Origin: Alcaligenaceae bacterium
GTDB taxonomy: Bacteria; Pseudomonadota; Gammaproteobacteria; Burkholderiales; Burkholderiaceae_B
NCBI GenBank assembly: GCA_947379755.1
Contig: CANCOC010000015.1
Coordinates: forward strand, 1-50,106
Length of the DNA: 50,106 nt
Direction of reading: 5' to 3'
The notes below the pieces were generated by a model. The model had not been told where the DNA came from. It ran no database searches and worked only from the letters and a program-made list of their open reading frames with translations. Below, in pieces: positions 25,223 to 34,078 of the stretch. Positions within the stretch are counted from its first letter, which is position 1; the number at the start of each line of letters is the position of its first letter. Both the position numbers and the translations under genes were made by a program.

Positions 25223-26305
25223 TTAATCTTTCGTCTGAAGCACGGAGCGCAAGCGCTGGGCAGCCTCACGGATCATCGACTCGGTGCTGGCCCAATCGAC
25301 ACAGGCATCCGTGACTGAACATCCATAGGTCATCTTGGCGGGGTCGGACTGAATCGACTGGTTGCCTGCAACGAGGTTGGACTCAATCATGACTCCGACA
25401 ATCGATCTGTTGCCCGCAACAATCTGACTGACTACGTCGGACATGACCAGGGGCTGTAACTCCGGTTTTTTATAGCTGTTGGCATGCGAACAGTCCACAA
25501 CGATGTTAGGAGTGAGCTTGGCCTTGATCATGGCTTGTTCAGCCAGCGAAACCGACACGGTGTCGTAATTGGGCCGACCATCACCGCCACGCAGGACCAG
25601 ATGGCCGTAAGGATTGCCAGTCGTATGGACGATCGCCACCTGACCATCCCCATTGATCCCGAGAAAGCGGTGAGGTCTTGCGGCAGACAAGATCGCATTA
25701 ATCGCGATCGACACATCGCCGTTGGTACCATTTTTAAAGCCCACCGGTGTCGACAGTCCGGAAGACATTTCACGATGGGTCTGCGACTCAGTCGTTCTGG
25801 CTCCAATCGCATTCCATGCAATCAGATCGCCCAGGTACTGGGGTGAAATTGGATCAAGCGCCTCGGAACCTGCAGGCAAACCGAGTTCGTTGACTTGAAG
25901 TAAAAACTGTCGCCCAAGCGCAATACCCTCGTCAATCCGGAAGGAATCATCCATATGGGGATCATTGATATAGCCTTTCCAGCCGACTGTCGTCCGTGGT
26001 TTTTCGAAATATACACGCATCACAATCATGAGTACGTCCGACACTTCGTCTGCGAGGACTTTGAGGCGACGGGCATAGTCTAGACCCGCCACGGGATCAT
26101 GGATCGAACAAGGCCCCACCACGACAAAACGACGTGTATCCGCTCCAGTCAGGATCCTGATCATCTCGGCACGACCATTTTCGACCGTCCGTGCGGCGCG
26201 CTCGCTCAGGGGCAGCCGGGCCTGGATCTCATCTGGAGTGGGCATCGGATGAAAGGCTGCAATATGCAGATTATCGATTGTGGGGTGTGCGGTAGAGTTT
26301 GTCAT
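25223..26305 (-). CDS. aroG: 3-deoxy-7-phosphoheptulonate synthase, class I (AroG type)
   Basis: The 360-residue DAHP synthase condenses phosphoenolpyruvate and erythrose 4-phosphate as the first step of the shikimate pathway. Diagnostic motifs are GPCSIHDP (PEP site), RVYFEKPRTTVGWKG, GFKNGTNG and the metal-binding DCSHANSYKK. Length and sequence match the AroF/G/H class that is feedback-inhibited by an aromatic amino acid. Which one cannot be stated from sequence here. It diverges from dinB with 58 bases between starts. Confidence 0.96.
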   Translation of the reverse strand: MTNSTAHPTIDNLHIAAFHPMPTPDEIQARLPLSERAARTVENGRAEMIRILTGADTRRFVVVGPCSIHDPVAGLDYARRLKVLADEVSDVLMIVMRVYFEKPRTTVGWKGYINDPHMDDSFRIDEGIALGRQFLLQVNELGLPAGSEALDPISPQYLGDLIAWNAIGARTTESQTHREMSSGLSTPVGFKNGTNGDVSIAINAILSAARPHRFLGINGDGQVAIVHTTGNPYGHLVLRGGDGRPNYDTVSVSLAEQAMIKAKLTPNIVVDCSHANSYKKPELQPLVMSDVVSQIVAGNRSIVGVMIESNLVAGNQSIQSDPAKMTYGCSVTDACVDWASTESMIREAAQRLRSVLQTKD

Positions 26306-26363
26306 TGTTTGAATCGTGCTCTGCGAGAAGGCGCCAAAGAAAAGATTCTAATACACTCACACG

Positions 26364-27512
26364 ATGGACCGTCCCCGCAGAATCGCTCACCTGGATATGG
26401 ATGCATTTTTTGCATCAGTTGAGCTACTGAGCTTTCCTGAGCTAATAGGCCATCCCGTCGTCGTGGGAGGCAGAAATGCAATATTGCCTACAACTGATGC
26501 ACAGGGTCAAAAACAGTTTGCACGCCTGAATCAGTACGCCGGCAGAGGCGTTGTCACCACCTCGACCTACGAGGCGCGTGCCTTGGGTGTCTTCTCTGGA
26601 ATGGGGCTAATGAAGTCCGCCATCCTCGCGCCCGAAGCCATTCTGCTGCCTGCCAATTTTGAAGCATACCGGCATTATTCAAGATTGTTTAAAGCCGCAG
26701 TGCTAAGCGTGGCCCCGCAGGTTGAAGATCGCGGAATTGACGAGATTTACATTGACCTCACAGATATCGATGAAGACTCGCCTGCACTGGCCAGGCGAAT
26801 CAAGCAGGCCGTCACCGATGCAACAGGATTAAGCTGTTCGATCGGTGTCACACCTAATAAACTCCTGTCAAAGATTTGCTCGGATCTGGACAAACCTGAC
26901 GGCATTACGATCCTGAGTGTCGACGAAATTCCAGGCAGAATCTGGCCACTCGCCGCAAAAAAAATCAACGGGATCGGACCTAAAGCCAATCAGAAGCTGG
27001 CGAGTATGAATATTCACACGATTGGTGAGCTCGCTGCAGCGCCCGTTGAAATGCTGGTCGCCCAGTTTGGCCGCACGACAGGTCTCTGGCTGAACCGGGT
27101 GGCTCACGGCCTAGATGACAGACCTGTCGTGACAGAGTCAGAACCCAAATCCATCAGCCGTGAGACAACCTTTGAACGTGACCTGCATGTCAAGCACGAC
27201 CGTGCGATGCTGACAGAGATTTTTACCGGTTTATGCATGCGGCTGGGTGATGATCTGGCTCGCAAAGGGTATGCGAGCCGCACCATTGGTATCAAACTGA
27301 AGTATGCGGATTTCACAGTGGTCACGCGCGATCTCACTTTACCTGTGGATATCAGTGATGGCGCGGCCATCCGAAAGGCTGCAGGGGAATGCCTCAGGCG
27401 TGTACCAATACAACAAAAAATCAGATTATTGGGTGTGCGGGCGGGAAGTCTTTCACCCGCTTGTGCGCAGGCAATCCCCGCCGGATCCGGACAAGCTGAT
27501 CTGCCCTTTTGA
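26364..27512 (+). CDS. dinB: DNA polymerase IV (Y family)
   Basis: The 382-residue translesion polymerase has catalytic carboxylates in LDMDAFFASVE (D11, D13) and in GIDEIYID (D126, E127). The helix-hairpin-helix INGIGPKANQKL and a little-finger domain follow, and the last six residues QADLPF form a beta-clamp-binding motif. It is about 30 residues longer than the E. coli enzyme. About 20 of these are an insertion at residues 37-60, which I recall from other betaproteobacterial DinB proteins. No LexA box was recognised in the 58 bases upstream. Confidence 0.95.
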   Translation: MDRPRRIAHLDMDAFFASVELLSFPELIGHPVVVGGRNAILPTTDAQGQKQFARLNQYAGRGVVTTSTYEARALGVFSGMGLMKSAILAPEAILLPANFEAYRHYSRLFKAAVLSVAPQVEDRGIDEIYIDLTDIDEDSPALARRIKQAVTDATGLSCSIGVTPNKLLSKICSDLDKPDGITILSVDEIPGRIWPLAAKKINGIGPKANQKLASMNIHTIGELAAAPVEMLVAQFGRTTGLWLNRVAHGLDDRPVVTESEPKSISRETTFERDLHVKHDRAMLTEIFTGLCMRLGDDLARKGYASRTIGIKLKYADFTVVTRDLTLPVDISDGAAIRKAAGECLRRVPIQQKIRLLGVRAGSLSPACAQAIPAGSGQADLPF

Positions 27513-27694
27513 GAAGCACTCACCAACACATTGATTTGATTGATATTTCTTCAAACGCACCTCATTCAAGAGATTTTCCGTATAACGGAGCCACCCAAAC
27601 AACAAAAACGTTATAAGCAAAGAAAAAATCGTTCTTTGACCATTTCCCCTCCAAGACCTAGCCTCTATGATTCGAGAATCTTGCCAGGTCCCAC

Positions 27695-29413
27695 ATGTAT
27701 CAGCCCAATATCTTTGACACGTCACGTTTAAAAGAGCGTGCTTCGCAGCTTGCCGGACAAATCCAGCGAAACAAGGACGGTCTGCTGAGTGATGACCACC
27801 TCAAGCCCCTGCGTTTGCAAAATGGTCTGTACATTCAGCGTCACGCGCCCATGCTACGCATAGCCATTGCCTACGGCATGCTCAACAGTGAACAGTTACG
27901 CGCATTGGGCCAGGTTGCCCGGCAATACGACCGCGGCTACGGACACCTCACCACACGTCAGAATATGCAGTTGAACTGGATCTCCCTTGATGACACGCCC
28001 AAGGCGCTCGCAGATCTTGCAATAGTCGGCTTGCATGGTATCCAGTCAAGTGGCAATTGCCTCAGAAACATTACCAGCGATGCGTTAGCCGGGATTGCTC
28101 CAGAAGAAATCCTGGATCCGCGTCCCTATGCAGAACTACTGCGTCAGTGGAGTACGTTCCATCCTGAACTCTGTTTTTTACCAAGAAAGTTCAAAGTCGC
28201 ACTGACCGGTACGCCAGAGGATCGTGCACTCGTGCAGGTGCATGACCTGGCCTTTGAAGTCGTTCAGGCTCATCCTGAAGCGGTATTCAGAGTACGGGTC
28301 GGTGGTGGCCTGGGCCGTACTCCGATCCTTGGACCGGTACTGCGTGAACGACTCGACTGGCAGGATTTGCTCACTTATACACATGCCGTGATGCGCGTCT
28401 ACAACGAACTGGGGCGTCGGGATAACTTAACCAAGGCGCGGATCAAGATCCTGGTCCGGGCGGTCGGGATCGATGCATTTAAAGAAATGGTCGAAGCTGA
28501 GTGGGCCAGGCTGCGTCATGGTGTGCACAAACTCACATTGAACGAGCTTGAACGTGTCAAGCAGGCCTTTATTGAACCTGACTGGACGCGTGGTCAGGCA
28601 CTGGCGAATCTGCACGAGCAAAGCTCCGGTCAACAACAAGGCAGCTGGAATCAATGGCTCAAACGTAACCGCTTGCCTCATCGCCATGCAGGCTATGCCG
28701 CAGTGCTGATCCCCCTCAAGGACACCAAACGTGCGCCAGGAGATGCAACGAGTGATGAAATGGATGCCATTGCAGCGATTGCAGACCGATTCAGTCAGGG
28801 CTTCATTCGCGTCAGTCATACACAAGACTTTATTTTGCCAGCCGTGATTGAAAGCGACTTGCCTGCTTTATATGAAGCCTTACGCGCAATCAACCTGCAT
28901 CATGCCGTAGGCGGCCTGATTGGTGCGATGGTGGCCTGTCCTGGGGGTGATTTTTGTGCACTCGCGAATGCACGTTCCCTGCCGGTCGCAGAAGACATTG
29001 CCAGCCGCTACACCTCGCTCGATGCTCAGGAAAATGTGGGACCTCTTGACTTGCGCATTTCAGGTTGCATGAATAGCTGTGGCCATCATCACGTCGGCCA
29101 TATCGGCATTCTGGGCGTGGATAAGGACGGCGCCGCGTTCTATCAATTGCTGCTGGGAGGGCATTCAGGTCATGGCGCACCCGCCGCGCTAGGTACTATC
29201 ATCGGCCGTGCGTTTGCCGAGGATGAAATTGCCGATGCAGTCGAGGAAGTAATTGATACCTATCTGGAGCAGCGACTCGCGGGCGAAACATTTCGCGAAG
29301 CGGTCAGCCGACTGGGCAAAGAAGTGTTTGCCGTTGCTGCGGAAGTCGTACGCAAACCCGATCTCAGAGCGCGCGATCTGTCAGATCAGGTTTCTGAAGG
29401 AGCCTCGACATGA
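27695..29413 (+). CDS. cysI: nitrite/sulfite reductase, siroheme [4Fe-4S] subunit (CysI-like)
   Basis: The 572-residue enzyme reduces sulfite to sulfide (or nitrite to ammonia) by six electrons. The cluster/siroheme cysteines are C415 and C421 in CPGGDFC and C458 and C462 in CMNSC. The siroheme-binding TTRQNMQLNW motif is near residue 87. It is followed, with a four-base overlap, by the methyltransferase needed to make siroheme and then by DUF934. No cysJ flavoprotein is adjacent, so the electron donor is probably elsewhere. The 182 bases upstream contain no gene and no promoter that I can name with confidence. Confidence 0.93.
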   Translation: MYQPNIFDTSRLKERASQLAGQIQRNKDGLLSDDHLKPLRLQNGLYIQRHAPMLRIAIAYGMLNSEQLRALGQVARQYDRGYGHLTTRQNMQLNWISLDDTPKALADLAIVGLHGIQSSGNCLRNITSDALAGIAPEEILDPRPYAELLRQWSTFHPELCFLPRKFKVALTGTPEDRALVQVHDLAFEVVQAHPEAVFRVRVGGGLGRTPILGPVLRERLDWQDLLTYTHAVMRVYNELGRRDNLTKARIKILVRAVGIDAFKEMVEAEWARLRHGVHKLTLNELERVKQAFIEPDWTRGQALANLHEQSSGQQQGSWNQWLKRNRLPHRHAGYAAVLIPLKDTKRAPGDATSDEMDAIAAIADRFSQGFIRVSHTQDFILPAVIESDLPALYEALRAINLHHAVGGLIGAMVACPGGDFCALANARSLPVAEDIASRYTSLDAQENVGPLDLRISGCMNSCGHHHVGHIGILGVDKDGAAFYQLLLGGHSGHGAPAALGTIIGRAFAEDEIADAVEEVIDTYLEQRLAGETFREAVSRLGKEVFAVAAEVVRKPDLRARDLSDQVSEGAST

Positions 29414-30204
29414 AAGTGTGGCTCGTCGGCGCCGGCCCCGGAGATCCGGAGCTGATGACGCGTAAAGCCTGGCGCTTACTGAGTCAGGCCGATGTCATCA
29501 TGCATGATGCGCTCATGGATGTGGCGGGCATGAAAGAGGCTGCGCCCTGCGCGCAGTGGATAGAAGTCGGAAAGCGCCTGGGGCAACCCTCGGTGGAGCA
29601 GGAGTTTATCTGCCGCGCAATGGTTGGATATGCCAAGCGCGGCCTGAAAGTGGTCCGCCTCAAGGGTGGAGATCCTGCGATGTTTGGCCGCGTGGCTGAA
29701 GAAATCCAGGCGTGCCGTGCGCATCAGATTGACGTTGAAATCGTGCCTGGTGTCACCGCAGCCTGTGCGGCGGCAGCGGACCTTCAAAGCAGCCTGACCC
29801 TGCGTGGCATATCAAGAAGTGTGGTTTTTGTGACCCCGCGCATCGGACGACGCGAAACCAATACACACAATGAATGGCTGTCTGCAGTCATGGCTGCCGA
29901 AACTGCCGTGCTGTATATGGCTGGCGCCCAGGCCCGTGAAATCTGCACCGCATTGATTCAAGCAGGAAAGTCCGGCGACACCCCTATCTGTATTGTCGAA
30001 TCTGCAAGCAGGGCAGGCGCAAAACTTAAGCTCACGCTTGCCGACGTGGTGCGCGATGGCACCCCTTCCTATACCGGCCCTGTCAGCCTGTTGATTGGTC
30101 ATGCACTCGCCCAGGCACAGGCAGACAACACAATCGACCAGCCATCGAGCGCAACGCAAGTGCTCGTGGATCAAGTCAACCCCTACGATCTTGCATTTGG
30201 CTAG
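29410..30204 (+). CDS. cobA: uroporphyrinogen-III C-methyltransferase
   Basis: The 264-residue SAM-dependent methyltransferase has VWLVGAGPGDPELMTRKA at the N-terminus, VVRLKGGDPAMFGR, VPGVTAACAAAADL and the YMA strand, all signatures of SUMT. It makes precorrin-2, the precursor of siroheme. It overlaps cysI by four bases (ATGA) and supplies the cofactor of that reductase. It lacks the CysG N-terminal dehydrogenase/ferrochelatase domain, so those steps must be encoded elsewhere. Confidence 0.94.
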   Translation: MKVWLVGAGPGDPELMTRKAWRLLSQADVIMHDALMDVAGMKEAAPCAQWIEVGKRLGQPSVEQEFICRAMVGYAKRGLKVVRLKGGDPAMFGRVAEEIQACRAHQIDVEIVPGVTAACAAAADLQSSLTLRGISRSVVFVTPRIGRRETNTHNEWLSAVMAAETAVLYMAGAQAREICTALIQAGKSGDTPICIVESASRAGAKLKLTLADVVRDGTPSYTGPVSLLIGHALAQAQADNTIDQPSSATQVLVDQVNPYDLAFG

Positions 30205-30225
30205 ATGAGTCAAAAAGGAACTGTT

Positions 30226-30687
30226 ATGAATGCATCAATACTAGCGGATCAGCTGCAACCCGACACCATTCAAACGATCGTGTTTGATTTGAACGGCAAC
30301 CGGGTGCTAGAGCACCGCGCGTTTACCCAAATCATTGAACCCGCCACACTCATTGCTGAACAAGGCGCAGGGACTCTCAGCGAACGTATACAACAGATTG
30401 CGGATCAGAGCACGGATGCAGATGTAATTGCCATCAAGTTTGGCAAGTTTGCAGACGGGCGCTCATATTCGATTGCCGCGCGCTTGAGGGAGTCAGGATT
30501 TCGAGGGGAATTACATGCCGTGGGCGACATCAACCAGGAACTTGTATTTATGTTGCGCCGGGTAGGTTTTACGCACTTTCATATTCCCAATCCTGGCACT
30601 GCAGTCCTTGCAGCGCATATCCTGGAACCCTTTGCCGGCTACTATCAGGCCGCACAAGACGGTTCAAAAGCGCCCTGGCAAGAATAA
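30226..30687 (+). CDS. DUF934 family protein of the sulfite-reductase operon
   Basis: The 153-residue soluble protein contains KFGKFADGRSYSIAARLRE and ELHAVGDINQELVFMLRRVGF, the conserved core of DUF934. The family is almost always next to a CysI-type reductase in proteobacteria, and its biochemical role is not established. A first ATG directly follows the cobA stop at 30205, but the one at 30226 has AAGGAA five bases upstream and is preferred. cysH, cysD and cysN, which often follow in Burkholderiales, are absent here. Confidence 0.88.
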   Translation: MNASILADQLQPDTIQTIVFDLNGNRVLEHRAFTQIIEPATLIAEQGAGTLSERIQQIADQSTDADVIAIKFGKFADGRSYSIAARLRESGFRGELHAVGDINQELVFMLRRVGFTHFHIPNPGTAVLAAHILEPFAGYYQAAQDGSKAPWQE

Positions 30688-30755
30688 ACTTTTAGCCGAC
30701 ACGTTTTGTTCAATGCGTGGGGTGCGCAACGCGACCCACCTACTGATCTGAACGT

Positions 30756-30893
30756 TTAGCGTGTCAGTGCAGAAACTTGTGCCGAGGGCTGCTCAGCAGC
30801 CACCGCGGTATCAGCAATCAATGTCACTGCATAGACCATGCAGCCGATGACCAGGGCACGATAGATCTGCTGGAGGTAAGTTTGGATGCGCAT
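30756..30893 (-). CDS. small predicted membrane or exported peptide (45 residues)
   Basis: A 45-codon minus-strand frame begins with ATG at 30893 and encodes a short basic/polar N-terminus, one hydrophobic helix (RALVIGCMVYAVTLIA), then TAVAAEQPSA and a polar tail. This fits a single-pass membrane or secreted small protein. AGG lies nine bases before the ATG. It fills the middle of the 363-base gap between the DUF934 gene and the GntR gene, on the same strand as the regulator. The rest of the gap shows a hairpin (GTGGG/CCCAC near 30717-30740) and a direct repeat TCATTGCAA near 30921-30942, and nothing else that I can name. I do not recognise the family. Confidence 0.5.
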   Translation of the reverse strand: MRIQTYLQQIYRALVIGCMVYAVTLIADTAVAAEQPSAQVSALTR

Positions 30894-31051
30894 CTTGATC
30901 TGCCTATTTTTTTCACACAAACTCATTGCAAGAAATCATTGCAACTGTTGTGCCTGAAATAGAATCTTATCGACGATCGCCCCAAATCAGAACAACCAAA
31001 TTCTTATTACCTTATAAGTAAAAATATCTGATTGACGATTGCCCGAGGCTG

Positions 31052-31852
31052 TCAGCGCTTGAGTTCATCGGAATGCCCAGATTGCTCCAGCTCGATTTTC
31101 ATTTGAAGTTTGACTGCATGCACGTGTTCTTTCATCAATTGCTCAGCACGTGCACCATCACGCAAGGCAATCGCATCAAGCAGTCGATGGTGATCATCGT
31201 GGCTGCGACGAACCCAGGCAAAATCGCTCCACAAGACATTGCGATCAGAAGAGATCGGTATGTTGCGACACAGGCGCAGCATATCGTTGAGCATACGATC
31301 ATCTGCAGCACGTAAGATCGCCTCATGGATCTGCACGTTAATTTCGCCAAATATCGCCCGATCAGAATCGTGTAACGCGCCCTTGTTCATGATGGCATCA
31401 CCCTGATCAAGCGCAGCACGAAATGAATTCGCAACAGACTCGCTCATCCCCTTTTCAGCAGCCAGCCTTGCTGCAAGGCCTTCCAGCACACCCCGCAGAT
31501 CAAACACGGCAATCAGACGGTCTGCATTCAAACTGCGCACGGTATAGCCGCGGTTAGGCTGATACTCAAGCAAACCTTCAGCAGCCAGTCCACTCAGCGC
31601 AGCTCTGATAGGCGTACGTGAAACATTCAACATTTTGGAAAGCGTCATTTCCTGGAGTTTTTCATCCGGCCTGAAACGCCCTTCCATAATTTCGGTGCGC
31701 AACGCATTGGTCACGTTTTGGGCGAGAGTTGTCACAGCCGAAGCGTGCTCGACACCCTCGCGTGGGCGAGGTTGAGTACGCTGCCTTGATGAATCGGGCA
31801 ACCTACAGGAATCATTCTTTAAATCAGGGTTTGTCACAAAGGCTCGGTTCAA
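31052..31852 (-). CDS. GntR-family transcriptional regulator (FCD/FadR subfamily)
   Basis: The protein of about 266 residues has a winged helix-turn-helix (LSKMLNVSRTPIRAALSGLAAEGLLEY) followed by an all-helical FCD ligand domain with metal/ligand acidic and histidine residues. The subfamily usually represses catabolic operons and is released by a small acid. It is divergent from the catabolic cluster starting at 32055, with paired inverted operator-like sites between them. The TTG at 31852 is the longest start; the first 40 residues are unlike the family, and a GTG a few codons later is possible. Confidence 0.92.
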   Translation of the reverse strand: MNRAFVTNPDLKNDSCRLPDSSRQRTQPRPREGVEHASAVTTLAQNVTNALRTEIMEGRFRPDEKLQEMTLSKMLNVSRTPIRAALSGLAAEGLLEYQPNRGYTVRSLNADRLIAVFDLRGVLEGLAARLAAEKGMSESVANSFRAALDQGDAIMNKGALHDSDRAIFGEINVQIHEAILRAADDRMLNDMLRLCRNIPISSDRNVLWSDFAWVRRSHDDHHRLLDAIALRDGARAEQLMKEHVHAVKLQMKIELEQSGHSDELKR

Positions 31853-31894
31853 CTAAAGAGATACGTTCAAGCAGAGCTTAACTCACGCAATATT

Positions 31895-31962
31895 GTATCC
31901 AAAATCACATTATGAATAATCTTTAAAGCCATTACACGCCATTAAAATATCATTTTGGATAC
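31895..31962. promoter_or_regulatory. paired inverted operator-like sites
   Basis: GTATCCAAAAT at 31895-31905 and its exact inverted copy ATTTTGGATAC at 31952-31962 lie in the intergenic region between the divergent GntR gene and the catabolic operon. Each core (TTGGATACA) resembles half-palindromic sites of FCD-type GntR regulators. The likely ligand protein is the adjacent regulator, acting on both directions. Confidence 0.6.
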
Positions 31963-31970
31963 ATTTTATG

Positions 31971-32000
31971 TTGACAGTCTAAAACCAAGCTACGTACACT
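31971..32000 (+). promoter_or_regulatory. sigma-70 promoter of the catabolic cluster
   Basis: A consensus -35 TTGACA (31971-31976) is followed after 18 bases by TACACT (31995-32000). Transcription would start about 50 bases before the alpha/beta hydrolase gene. The right operator-like arm ends eight bases upstream of the -35. Confidence 0.7.
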
Positions 32001-32054
32001 CAGCTCACGAGCACCATCCGACGAGCACTGAAAGCCAAATTATTTTAGGTTGAC

Positions 32055-33314
32055 ATGATGACTGCAGGTTCAGAAACGACTCAGATAAACGATGCCGACA
32101 ATGCGATTGAACGCATAACAGACAATCATGCCCCGCACTACGAACCCTTCGGTTGGCATCACTGGCCGCAATCGCCCTGGTTTTCGTACCAGTTCCGTCG
32201 AGGACTGGGTGAAACTCAAGAAGGTGGCGGAGCAGTCAGTGAGGTATTCCAGGTTGCCTCCAGAATTGACCCAACCAGCGAAGAAAGCTGGCACACCGAA
32301 TGGAAGCGGATCGCCGATCGCAACTTTCTGCGCGCCTCAAGTGAGGAATTGGCCGGTCATATCCGAACAGCGATGAATTGCTACATGCGCGCTGCCGACT
32401 ACTACCGGCAAGCGGAGTTTTTTTTGCTGCCGGACGATCCTCGCCGCCTGGCAACATTCACCAAAATGGAACAGTCTAGCCACGGCTTTCTGCGCCATCT
32501 GAGTCCTGCTGGCGAAGTCCTGGACATTCCTTACGAAAATGGTGCAACACTCCCAGCTTATTTTGTTCGAGCGCCCTTTCCGATTGCAAAGCAACCTGTG
32601 CTGATTTGCATGGGAGGACTGGACTCCATTAAAGATGAAATGTGGTTCATGCAGGCACGTGGCTGCCTGCAACGCGGAATTTCTGTACTGATGATTGATG
32701 GCCCTGGACAAGGTGGAGCGTTACGCCGCCAGCACCTCGTCAATCGGCCAGATACAGAAGTTCCTGTCGGATACTGTATCGACTATCTTGAAACCCGTGC
32801 GGATGTGGATACAAGCAAAATTGCGGTGTGCGGTTCAAGCCTGGGTGGCTACTATGCGGCCCGTGCGGGGTGCTACGAGCACCGTTTAGCGGCATGCATT
32901 TCTCACGGCGCTGTGTTCGCGATAACTGATATGTGGGGCAATGCCGCCGAAGATCATGGCCTGGCAACGCATATCAAGTGGGTCTTTGGTTGCAACAGCA
33001 TGAAAGAATCAATGGAAAAGGCGCGTGCATTCACACTCGATGGTCATCTTGAAAATATGCAGTGCCCCTACCTGGTGATGCATGGTGGCCACGATGTATT
33101 GACTGTTTCGCAGGCACGTAAAGTCTACGACTACGGAGTCGCCCACGGTGTGGACTGCACCCTCAGGTTGCTCGAAGCCGAAGAAACTGGTGCGGAGCAT
33201 TGCCAGCATGACAACCCGACAATCGGGCAAGAAATTCTCGCGGACTGGCTGGCGGACCGATTCGGCATTGATCAAAGCAAGCTGCTCAAACTTTCCAGTC
33301 ACCCCCTGATTTAA
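32055..33314 (+). CDS. alpha/beta hydrolase with helical N-terminal domain (DHPON-hydrolase/FrsA-like)
   Basis: The 419-residue protein has a helical N-terminal domain of about 150 residues before an alpha/beta-hydrolase core. The nucleophile elbow is GSSLGG with S262. The acid is D347 in HGGHDVL and the base H382 in AEHCQHD. The architecture matches the family of 2,6-dihydroxypseudooxynicotine hydrolase, a C-C bond hydrolase of nicotine breakdown, and of FrsA-like esterases. It is the first gene of the GntR-linked cluster. C-C or C-N hydrolysis of a ring-opened or acyl intermediate is inferred; the substrate is unknown. Confidence 0.87.
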   Translation: MMTAGSETTQINDADNAIERITDNHAPHYEPFGWHHWPQSPWFSYQFRRGLGETQEGGGAVSEVFQVASRIDPTSEESWHTEWKRIADRNFLRASSEELAGHIRTAMNCYMRAADYYRQAEFFLLPDDPRRLATFTKMEQSSHGFLRHLSPAGEVLDIPYENGATLPAYFVRAPFPIAKQPVLICMGGLDSIKDEMWFMQARGCLQRGISVLMIDGPGQGGALRRQHLVNRPDTEVPVGYCIDYLETRADVDTSKIAVCGSSLGGYYAARAGCYEHRLAACISHGAVFAITDMWGNAAEDHGLATHIKWVFGCNSMKESMEKARAFTLDGHLENMQCPYLVMHGGHDVLTVSQARKVYDYGVAHGVDCTLRLLEAEETGAEHCQHDNPTIGQEILADWLADRFGIDQSKLLKLSSHPLI

Positions 33315-33338
33315 TTCACACAGACAGTTGGAACAATC

Positions 33339-33980
33339 ATGAATCTTGGGGTCAATCAGGTACGCGCAGCCATCGTAGCGATCGATCTGCACCGCGGTCA
33401 TCTGGACATGCGCGTGGCCACGATGCCCGCGACACAGGAAATTGCCGATCAGGTCGTAGGCGCCAATCAGCGACTCTTCGATTGGGCACGCACACAATCG
33501 ATACCGGTCATTCATTTGGTGACGCAATACCGGGACGCAGCAGAAATACGACTCAACGCCTTTTGGCGCACACGGGCGGAAGACCCGGATAATCCCCGTA
33601 AAAATGTACTCAGGCATAACATCATTGGCATGCCCGGCGGAGAAATCATGCCTGGTCTTTACGATGCAGCATGCGATTGGGTCGTCAACACAAAAAAAAG
33701 ATACAACTGCTTCGTTGCAACCGATCTGGAGTTACTGCTCAGATCACACGGAATCAATACCCTGATCATCACGGGTGTCAATACAAACAGCTGCATTCTC
33801 TCAACCGTAACTGCCGCCTGCTCGATGGATTATGCAGTGATTGTTCCAAGCGATTGTGTCAACACAATGGATCAACCAGCCCTGCACGATGCCGCGCTGC
33901 TTTGTATCCGGACAGCTTTTGGCTTTGTCATGCCCTCTGAAGAAGTCATGCAACTACCAGAACTTGCAAAAGCGGCATGA
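33339..33980 (+). CDS. isochorismatase-family cysteine amidohydrolase
   Basis: The 213-residue hydrolase has the Asp-Lys-Cys triad: D16 in AIDLHRG, K119 (or K120) in VVNTKKRYN and C152 in TGVNTNSC. The family includes maleamate amidohydrolase (NicF), N-carbamoylsarcosine amidase and nicotinamidase. Release of ammonia from an amide intermediate is the expected role. It follows the alpha/beta hydrolase gene by 24 bases. The 98 bases downstream hold only the leader and AGGAG site of the next gene. Confidence 0.9.
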   Translation: MNLGVNQVRAAIVAIDLHRGHLDMRVATMPATQEIADQVVGANQRLFDWARTQSIPVIHLVTQYRDAAEIRLNAFWRTRAEDPDNPRKNVLRHNIIGMPGGEIMPGLYDAACDWVVNTKKRYNCFVATDLELLLRSHGINTLIITGVNTNSCILSTVTAACSMDYAVIVPSDCVNTMDQPALHDAALLCIRTAFGFVMPSEEVMQLPELAKAA

Positions 33981-34078
33981 TTATTGCTTAGCGTTATTCA
34001 TACTTTTTAAACCTATTTTGAAGCAGATCATCAAGCGCAGGTTTTGGTGGAACTGATTCAGTTTTCAGGAGTGACAGC

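Noticed and set aside
26306..26363. LexA operator in front of dinB
   Set aside because: No CTG-N10-CAG type palindrome is present in the 58-base divergent region.
30921..30942. Short direct repeat TCATTGCAA as a CRISPR-like or satellite array
   Set aside because: There are only two copies with a three-base gap and no further units. It is more likely part of a promoter or chance.
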